From NCBI GenBank assembly GCA_012032855.1, contig JAAUQA010000033.1, forward strand, positions 1 to 13,499: a DNA stretch of 13,499 nt, in the 5' to 3' direction. This document shows, piece by piece, positions 7,266 through 13,499 of this stretch; the first letter of the stretch is position 1, and the number at the start of each line of letters is the position of its first letter. Origin of the DNA: Candidatus Competibacteraceae bacterium (GTDB lineage Bacteria > Pseudomonadota > Gammaproteobacteria > Competibacterales > Competibacteraceae). A program made the position numbers and the translations under genes. Below the pieces are notes generated by a model. The model was not told the origin of the DNA and searched no databases. It saw only the letters and a list, made by a program, of their open reading frames with translations.

Positions 7266-8068
7266 TGCCATTGATCATTGGAAGTGTTATTGGGGTGATT
7301 ATAGGACTTATCGCTTTCTACCTAATGACTTTCCGAAAAGCACAATATATTAGACAACAGTTGGCGCAAGTCACCGCAGAACATGAACAACTGGATCAGG
7401 ATTTTTCCCGAGAAAAACTGCAACGGCAAATCGAACAGCAATCTGCCACAAAAACCCAAGAGGATTTGGATGCTGCGCTTGAACAGCTCACTATTGAAAA
7501 GAATGAGCTAGACAAGACCTATACGGAACAAACGACTCACTGGAACCAAGAGCGTGAAATGCGGGTACAGGAATTAAAACAACTCCGTATTCAGCTGGAA
7601 AAACTTCAACAAGAAAAGATCGCACTGGAAAACACCCTCAACCAGCAAACCTCGCGTTGGCAACGAGAACGACAGAATCTGGATAAAGATATTGCTCATT
7701 TACAAACTTGGTGCGACCGACTCCAACAAGAAAAGGCATCGACTGAAGAACGATTGGAAAAGGAACGCAACGATTGGGAACAAGCCCGTCTGGAGGTCGA
7801 TATACAATTGGCTGAAGCACAAACGGCTCAGCAACGGCTGGAAAGTAAACTCGCCGCAGGCATGTTGGGCTCGGAGTACAATACCTGGAAAAACGAGTTG
7901 GAAGACGCCCGCACTCAGCTTAGTAAAACTCAAGCGGATAAGAAAGTTTTAGAAGATAAATTAGTGGCCCAGCAAAATCATGCGGAACAAATCCAACAAG
8001 CTCTGGAAGAAGAAATCGGTCAACTGCTTGAGCGACTGATGCACCTACAGGAAGAAAAAGCACGTTAG
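7247..8068 (+). CDS. Membrane-anchored coiled-coil protein with about 39-residue tandem repeats
   Basis: I do not recognise a family beyond its architecture. A hydrophobic helix at about residues 6-28 (MPLIIGSVIGVIIGLIAFYL) anchors the protein. Nearly all of residues 33-273 is very rich in Gln, Glu, Lys and Leu, a long coiled coil, probably cytosolic because the flank after the helix is basic (RKAQYIRQ). Within it, Trp99, Trp138, Trp177 and Trp214 recur at steps of 39, 39 and 37, each in a W-x-x-E/A-R-like start, and each unit has an L-x-x-EK element about 22 residues on. ATG 7247 overlaps the previous gene by 19 bases; ATG 7265, in frame, is a good alternative and would begin directly at the membrane helix. 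The stop is TAG at 8066-8068. The gene is intact. Coiled-coil families give many false homology hits, so function by similarity would be unsafe. Context suggests a scaffold or signalling partner of the response regulator. Confidence 0.78.
   Translation: MGTENIMPLIIGSVIGVIIGLIAFYLMTFRKAQYIRQQLAQVTAEHEQLDQDFSREKLQRQIEQQSATKTQEDLDAALEQLTIEKNELDKTYTEQTTHWNQEREMRVQELKQLRIQLEKLQQEKIALENTLNQQTSRWQRERQNLDKDIAHLQTWCDRLQQEKASTEERLEKERNDWEQARLEVDIQLAEAQTAQQRLESKLAAGMLGSEYNTWKNELEDARTQLSKTQADKKVLEDKLVAQQNHAEQIQQALEEEIGQLLERLMHLQEEKAR
7541..7885 (+). repeat. Tandem 39-codon (117-bp) degenerate repeats within the coiled-coil gene
   Basis: Three units start at the Trp codons at 7541, 7658 and 7775 and end before the Trp codon at 7886; the first two are 117 bases and the third 111. 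Protein alignment is clear at LQQEKIALENTLNQQTSRW against LQQEKASTEERLEKERNDW, and a fainter copy (LTIEKNELDKTYTEQTTHW) precedes the first Trp. At DNA level CAACAAGAAAAG occurs at 7607-7618 and 7724-7735, exactly 117 bases apart, which supports origin by tandem duplication. Confidence 0.7.
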
Positions 8069-8245
8069 CTTCTCTCCATTCTGTTGCATTTTTCAATTGC
8101 AAGCGTCAGTTTAGGTTTTTTATCCGCGCCACGTTCAATCTGTCCTTAACTCGAAAATTTAGATCGCCCAACCCCGAACATCGCTCGTACAACTCCCTGC
8201 TCAGCTGGTCTATGCTTTCTCTAATGATCTGGAGGGCATTCCACG
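8069..8245 (+). promoter_or_regulatory. Gap upstream of putA, with strong ribosome site
   Basis: This 177-base gap separates the coiled-coil gene from putA and probably carries the putA promoter. GGAGGG at 8231-8236, 9 bases before ATG 8246, is a strong Shine-Dalgarno site and fixes the putA start. TTGCA (8084-8088) and TGCAA (8098-8102) form a short inverted repeat around a T-rich loop, and a T run follows at 8116-8121; this could be a weak terminator for the upstream module, but the stem is short. I cannot pick a convincing -35/-10 pair. Confidence 0.35.
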
Positions 8246-11200
8246 ATGAAATTCTTCGAACCCAGCCTTGCATCGGATTCTCTATACCCGCCAATTAACG
8301 CTGCCTATCGGGTCGATGAAAGCGAGCATATCGCTTTGTTGCTCAAAGAGACCTTGTTTAACGGCGATCTCAAGGAACGTATTGAGCATCGAGCACGCTC
8401 CTTAGTCGAAGAGGTCAGGCGTCAAGGTCTGCCCAGCGGTATCGACGGCTTGATGCATGAGTATGATCTATCCAATCAGGAAGGAGTGGTGCTCATGTGC
8501 TTGGCCGAAGCGCTGCTCCGCATTCCCGACACCCACACTGCAGATGCGCTCATTTACGACAAAATCAGCGCCGGCGATTGGGAAAAGCATCTGGGACATA
8601 GCGAATCCTCGTTCGTCAACGCCTCGACTTGGGGGCTGATGCTGACCGGACGGATGGTAAAGCTCAAGGATCGCGAAGGCACCTTCAGAAAACTGGTGCA
8701 ACGCAGCGGTGAACCGGTAATCCGCAAAGCGATTACCCAGGCGATGGGCATTCTCGGCCGTCAGTTCGTCATGGCGAGTACGGTCAGAACCGCTTTGCAA
8801 CGCAGCCGTAACGACGAAAAAAAGGCTACCGTCATTCTTTCGACATGCTGGGCGAAGCGGCGCGCACCGCCGCCGCTGCAGAACGCTATTTGAAATCTTA
8901 TGAGGAGGCCATCGCCGCCATTGGCGAAGTCGCCGGCAGTCGCGGACCGGTCGAGGGGCCGGGAATTTCAGTCAAACTGTCCGCCCTGCATCCCCGCTAT
9001 GAACCGGCGCAGGGCGACCGCATGGTTACCGAACTGCTGCCCCGGGTGAGGGCGCTGGCGCTACTGGCCAAACAATACAATATTGCGCTGAATATCGATT
9101 CCGAAGAAGCTTTTCGGGTAGATTTGTCTTTGGATCTGCTTAAACGGCTGTTCACTGACCCGGCGCTCAAGGGATGGGAGGGGCTGGGGCTGGCGTTGCC
9201 CACCTATCAGAAACGGGCGTTTTACATCGTCGACTGGTTGACCGATCTGGCCCGCAGTCAGAACCGTCGGCTGATGATTCGATTAGTCAAGGGCGCGTAT
9301 TGGGATGCCGAGATCAAACGCGCTCAAGAACTGGGTTTGGATGGCTACCCGGTGTTTACCCGCAAAGCGTCCACCGATGTGTCCTACCTCGCCTGCGCCC
9401 GCAAAGTCTTGGCCGCACGGGATGCGTTCTATCCCCAGTTCGCCACTCATAACGCTCATACGGTGGCGGCGATCATGGAACTCGCCGGTAAACGCCGCGA
9501 TTTCGAATTTCAACGCCTGCACGGCATGGGCGAAGCGCTTTACGATCAAGTAGTCAATCCGAAAGGCCATAACATTCCCTGTCGGATCTATGCGCCAATC
9601 GGCCATCACGAAGATTTACTGGCTTATCTGGTGCGGCGGCTATTGGAAAACGGCTCTAACACCTCATTCGTTAATCGGATCGTGGACCGTGATGCGCCCA
9701 TCGAAGAGATCATCGCCGATCCGGTCGCCAAGGTGGCCAAGCTTGTGCAGATTCCCCATCCCCGGATTGCCTTGCCTCGGCATATTTACGGTGCGGGACG
9801 GCTGAATTCCAAAGGCATTGATCTCAGCGATAACAGCGCGCTAAAAGGACTCGCGGCGGCGATGGCGGATGCCGACCGGCAGCATTGGCAGGCCGCCCCA
9901 ATCATCGGCGGCAAAATACACGGCGGCGACGGCAGAGAAGTTTTTCGCCATCCGACCGACGCCGTTGCATCGGCACGGTGGTGGAGGCCAGCGTCGAGGA
10001 AATCGGCAAAGCGCTGGGTATCGCCAGTCGTGCTGCGTCGGCTTGGGCCGATACTCCGGTGGAAATACGCGCTGCCTGCTTGGATCAAGCGGCGGATTTA
10101 CTGGAAGCGGAAATGGCTACCCTGCTCGCGCTGTGCGCTCAGGAAGGCGGCAAGACGATCAGCGACGGCGTGGCTGAGGTCCGAGAGGCGGTCGATTTCT
10201 GCCGTTATTACGCCGACCGTGCGCGCTTCGACTTCGCCCAACCCCAGGTTCTGCCGGGACCTACCGGAGAACGGGATCAATTGCGTTGGCACGGTCGGGG
10301 CGTGTTTGTCTGCATCAGCCCCTGGAATTTCCCCCTAGCTATTTTCATGGGGCAGGTGGCGGCGGCGTTGGTGGCCGGTAATGCCGTGGTGGCTAAACCG
10401 GCCGAGCAAACCCCGCTGATCGCGACATATGCCACGAACTTGCTGCTGCGGGCCGGAATACCAGGCGATATCTTGCACTGTCTACCGGGCGATGGTGCGG
10501 TCGGTGCGCGATTGATCGACGATCACCGAGTGGCGGGGTGGCCTTTACCGGCTCCACTGAGACCGCTTGGTCGATTAACCGCACCCTGGCGGCGCGGCGC
10601 GGCCCATCGTGCCGCTGATTGCTGAAACCGGTGGTCAAAATGTGATGATTGTGGATTCTTCAGCGCTGCCGGAGCAAGTGGTGGTCGACGTGCTTGCTTC
10701 CAGTTTTCAGAGCGCCGGCCAACGCTGTTCGGCACTCCGGGTATTGTTCGTGCAAGAAGACATTGCGACCAAGCTAACCGAGATGTTGGCCGGAGCCATG
10801 CTGGAGCTAAACGTTGGTGATCCCAGCCATCTGGCCACCGATGTGGGGCCGGTTATTGATACCGAAGCCCAAGCCATGTTGCAACGTCATGCCGAGCGTA
10901 TGGAACAAGAAGCTCGTTTGATCTACCGCTGCCCACTCGGGCCTGAGACAACGCACGGCAGCTTTTTTGCCCCACAGGCGTTCGAAATCAAGGACATCGC
11001 GCAATTGGAACGGGAGATCTTCGGCCCCGTGTTACACGTGGTGCGCTACCCCGCCAACGCGTTAGACAAGGTGATCGCCGCTGTCAACGCCACCGGTTTC
11101 GGGCTGACCTTCGGCATTCATAGCCGGATCGATCGCACCGTGCGCTATGTCACCGAGCGGATTCGGGCCGGCAACGCCTACGTCAACCGCAACATGATCG

Positions 11201-11373
11201 GCGCCGTAGTCGGCGTACAACCCTTTGGTGGTGAAGGGTTATCCGGCACCGGCTTCAAGGCGGGTGGTCCGCATTATCTGTATCGCTTCGCTACCGAACG
11301 CACTCTGTGCATTAATACCACCGCCGCCGGCGGCAACGCCTCGCTGATGTCATTGCAGGAAGAAGGCGAATAA
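8246..11373 (+). CDS. putA: Bifunctional proline dehydrogenase / glutamate-semialdehyde dehydrogenase, four frameshifts
   Basis: PutA oxidises proline to pyrroline-5-carboxylate (FAD, N-terminal half) and then to glutamate (NAD+, C-terminal half). Seen: the helical arm (LPSGIDGLMHEYDLSNQEG), the PRODH barrel with SVKLSALHPRYE and LVKGAYWDAEIKRAQ (Lys near 349), then ALDH motifs ISPWNFPLAIF, Glu795 in IAETGGQN, catalytic Cys829 in SAGQRCSALR, and the end block QPFGGEGLSGTGFKAGGP. Repaired length is 1043 residues. It lacks the N-terminal ribbon-helix-helix domain of E. coli PutA, so it should not repress the put genes itself. Four single-base losses break the frame: in the A run 8817-8823 (resuming at YRHSFDMLGEAA), near 9960 (a C), at about 10535-10538 (a G) and about 10602-10604 (a C). 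Each time the conserved protein resumes without decay. Stop TAA is at 11371-11373. The 37-residue gene and putP follow. Confidence 0.92.
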
Positions 11374-11410
11374 TTCGGCAACGGAAGGCAACCACTGCGG
11401 GAGAAGTGCA

Positions 11411-11524
11411 ATGGAACATACCTTGTCCACAGCTACTTGGTTCTGGCTGATCGTACCCATGTGTACAGTCGCTATCCTGTCTTTACTGGGGTTTCTGTTC
11501 AGCCTGTTTAAGGGAGATAACTAA
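11411..11524 (+). CDS. 37-residue single-span membrane protein, likely PutP accessory subunit
   Basis: A short gene, easily missed. ATG 11411 follows a strong ribosome site (GGGAGAAG, about 11398-11405), and TAA 11522-11524 overlaps the putP ATG by one base. The product begins MEHTLSTATWFWLIVP and continues with MCTVAILSLLGFLFSLFKGDN: one membrane helix (about residues 10-32) with a short charged tail. The good ribosome site, the position between putA and putP and the start-stop overlap all argue it is real. Small single-span proteins encoded directly before sodium/solute symporters are known as symporter small accessory proteins; I assign this one by position and shape, not by clear sequence identity. 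The putP ribosome site AGGGAG (11511-11516) lies inside its 3' end. Confidence 0.68.
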   Translation: MEHTLSTATWFWLIVPMCTVAILSLLGFLFSLFKGDN

Positions 11525-12996
11525 TGATAAGCATGAGCATACCGACCCTGGTGACCTTCATCGCCTACCTCATCGGCATGTTGGTGATCGGGCTTATCTT
11601 CTACCGGCTAACCAATAATTTATCCGACTATGTGCTGGGCGGTCGGCAACTGGGCGGCGGGGTCGCGCATTGAGCGCCGGCGCGTCCGATATGAGCGGCT
11701 GGTTGTTGTTGGGACTACCGGGCGCCATGTACGCAGCGGGCATGAATCAAGTCTGGATTGCCGTCGGCCTATGTATCGGGGCCTATCTGAATTGGCAATT
11801 CGTGGCCAAACGCTTGCGGGTTTATACCGAGATCGCCGCGGATTCGATTACCGTGCCGGATTATCTGGAGAATCGGTTTCGGGATCACAGCAAAGTGTTG
11901 CGAGTGGTATCGGCTGTGGTGATTTTGCTGTTTTTCGCCTTTTACACCTCATCCGGCATGGTGGCCGGTGCCACGCTGTTCCAGAAAAGCTTCGGGCTGG
12001 ATTACACCACGGCGCTGTGGATCGGCTCCATTGTGATCGTCTCGTATACCTTCATGGGCGGCTTCATGGCGGTATGCTGGACCGATTTTTCCAGGGTTTG
12101 CTGATGTTTCTCGCCCTGATTCTGGTGCCTATCGTCGTGATTAATGCGGAAGGTGGCTGGAGCCAGGCGGTCAATCAAGTCGGCAATATCGACCCGGCCA
12201 AACTGGATATTTTCCACGACATTGACCTTGTTTGGGATCATTTCATTGATGGCTTTGGGGCTTGGGCTATTTCGGCCAACCTGCATATTCGTGGTGCGGT
12301 TCATGGCGGTCAAATCCTCTTAAAGAAGATCGCCAAGGTCTACGCGCGGTTGGCATGACCTGGATGGTGCTAGCCCTGTATGGCGCCATCTTCACCGGCT
12401 TTGCCGGGATCGTGTATTTTGCCGACAACCCGCTGCAGAATCCCGAGACGGTGTTCATTACCCTGTCGCAAGTGCTATTCAATCCTTGGGTGGCGGGGGT
12501 GCTGCTGGCAGCGATTCTTTCGGCCATCATGAGTACCATCGACTCGCAATTGCTGGTATCGTCCAGCGCCTTGACCGAAGATTTTTACAAAGCCCTGCTG
12601 CGTAAGAATGCTTCTGAGACCGAACTGGTGTGGGTAGGTCGCTCGACCGTGGCTGGCATCGCGCTGATTGCCATTCTTATGGCTTACGACCCGGACAGCA
12701 CAGTGCTGGGTCTGGTGGCTTATGCCTGGGGTGGCTTTGGCGCTGCCTTTGGACCGGTGATTATCCTGTCGCTGTTCTGGCAACGCATGACCCGCAATGG
12801 CGCATTAGTGGGCATGATTCTCGGGGCCGTTACGGTAGTGATCTGGAAGCAGTTGGAGGGCGGCTTGTTCGACATGTATGAAATTCTGCCCGGCTTTATC
12901 ATTTGTACGATAGCGGTCATTGTTGTCAGCTTGCTGGACAAGGAACCACAGCCTGAAATTCAAGACGAGTTTGCCGAGATGGAACGGGCGTTATAG
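11524..12996 (+). CDS. putP: Sodium/proline symporter, multiple frameshifts
   Basis: Inner-membrane Na+/proline symporter of the SSS family, supplying PutA. It matches E. coli PutP along its length: [14 protein letters not shown], then [70 protein letters not shown] and [15 protein letters not shown]. The ATG overlaps the stop of the small gene. Seven indels break the frame. One G is missing near 11667 and one T in the run 12087-12091. Five single-base insertions lie at about 12231-12233, 12254-12256, 12282, 12291 and 12320. Correcting them gives [20 protein letters not shown] followed by [20 protein letters not shown], the expected PutP sequence, then a clean frame to TAG at 12994-12996. Repaired length is 489 residues (E. 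coli PutP is 502). Error in the sequence is more likely than a dead gene, because every conserved stretch is preserved between breaks. Confidence 0.9.
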
Positions 12997-13019
12997 GCCC
13001 TGTCGCATAGCGCACTAAT

Positions 13020-13040
13020 GGCCGCCTTGCAAAGGCGGCC
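13020..13040 (+). terminator. Strong hairpin after putP, without a T-tract
   Basis: GGCCGCCTT (13020-13028) pairs perfectly with AAGGCGGCC (13032-13040) around a 3-base loop, 24 bases after the putP stop. The nine-pair GC-rich stem is typical of a transcription-stopping or mRNA-protecting hairpin at an operon end. The following bases are GCTGGTGG, not a T run, so it is not a classical Rho-independent terminator and may instead stabilise the 3' end of the put mRNA. Confidence 0.5.
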
Positions 13041-13120
13041 GCTGGTGGATTGCGAACAGGTCGCCTGAATACGGTCAAACAGGGGCAAGTCTTGATTTTT
13101 TGAACAACGGAGTTCCTATC

Positions 13121-13499
13121 ATGCTGATTAACGCCCACCGGTACACCTTCAAACTCAACAGCGGGGAAGTGATTACTTGGCCCGAACGCACGGTCATTGA
13201 ACTGTTCCATCGGCAGCCTACGCTGGGTCTGGTGCGCTTTCATGATACGAACCTGTACCATCCGTCTCTCAGCAATCAGGTGTTGTCGCGGGCGGCCGAT
13301 TCAAATCAGAAACTGGCCGGTGGCCCCCACCGAATTGACGGATTGCAAACGTGGAATACCCCGGAAGCCGAATTGATCAGTACCCGTGCGCTGAAATTGT
13401 GCAGCGATTTAATGCATTCCGAGCGTTGTCGGATCAGTTCAGCTCACGCCCTGGTATTCGGTGCGGCGGATTACTTACCCCCGCAACAACCGGAACAGG
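13121..13499 (+). CDS. Unrecognised protein, N-terminal part (3' end outside window)
   Basis: An open frame of 126 codons from ATG 13121 to the window edge with no stop, preceded by CGGAG at 13109-13112 at good spacing (8 bases). The product starts MLINAHRYTFKLNSGEVITW and contains LGLVRFHDTNLYHPSLSNQV, a GGPHRIDGLQTW stretch and ELISTRALKLCSDLM. It is soluble in character: no signal peptide, no membrane helix. I do not recognise a family. It follows the hairpin after putP, so it is probably a separate transcription unit. The ribosome site, length and ordinary codon use support a real gene. Confidence 0.65.
   Translation, partial: MLINAHRYTFKLNSGEVITWPERTVIELFHRQPTLGLVRFHDTNLYHPSLSNQVLSRAADSNQKLAGGPHRIDGLQTWNTPEAELISTRALKLCSDLMHSERCRISSAHALVFGAADYLPPQQPEQ

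Noticed and set aside
7541..7885. The 39-codon repeats as a CRISPR-like or other non-coding array
   Set aside because: Units are adjacent without spacers, diverged at DNA level and in frame within a long coding region; they are protein repeats.
8106..8294. Minus-strand frame of 62 codons before putA
   Set aside because: It overlaps the putA start and ribosome site, has no ribosome site of its own and no recognisable motif.
11630..12104. Plus-strand frame overlapping putP that could look like a separate 242-codon gene
   Set aside because: Its first part is out of frame with PutP. Only the part after the T-run indel near 12090 is real PutP sequence, so it is a product of the frameshifts.

Overview
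The window reads as a chromosomal segment from a gammaproteobacterium. PutP, PutA, ThiL and an Mla-type lipid transporter resemble enterobacterial or other gammaproteobacterial families, but no marker fixes the genus. All genes lie on the + strand with short gaps or overlaps, and no gap exceeds about 205 bases. I see no tRNA, rRNA, CRISPR array, transposase or integrase.

Layout: (1) 1-575, the 3' part of thiL (thiamine-monophosphate kinase). (2) 639-1912, a metY-type O-acetylhomoserine sulfhydrylase. (3) 1962-2545, a membrane-anchored Staphylococcal-nuclease-like protein. (4) 2549-6075, a tightly packed MCE lipid-transport operon: a permease with an N-terminal STAS domain (MlaB-MlaE type), MlaF ATPase, MlaD substrate-binding protein and an ABC-transport auxiliary lipoprotein. 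(5) 6280-8068, a more AT-rich module with an AT-rich leader: a CheY-like response regulator with an unfamiliar C-terminal extension, a small tail-anchored protein, and a membrane-anchored coiled-coil protein built on a tandem repeat of about 39 residues. This module is the best candidate for something undescribed. (6) 8246-12996, a proline-catabolism operon: PutA without the DNA-binding ribbon-helix-helix domain, a 37-residue single-span membrane protein, and the Na+/proline symporter PutP. A strong hairpin follows. (7) 13121-13499, the 5' part of an unrecognised gene that runs off the window.

Six of the thirteen genes (metY, the nuclease, mlaF, the auxiliary lipoprotein, putA, putP) are broken by single-base indels. 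I count about 15, many in homopolymers, and in each case the conserved protein continues intact in the next frame. Five insertions cluster within about 90 bases of putP. The pattern fits uncorrected read or assembly error much better than gene decay. Frameshifted genes are therefore annotated over their full reconstructed extent, and protein lengths given for them are for the repaired reading frame.

Functionally, the Mla block should move phospholipid across the envelope. The Put block imports proline and oxidises it to glutamate. The response-regulator module probably passes a phosphorylation signal to a membrane-associated coiled-coil assembly, but that last role is inference.
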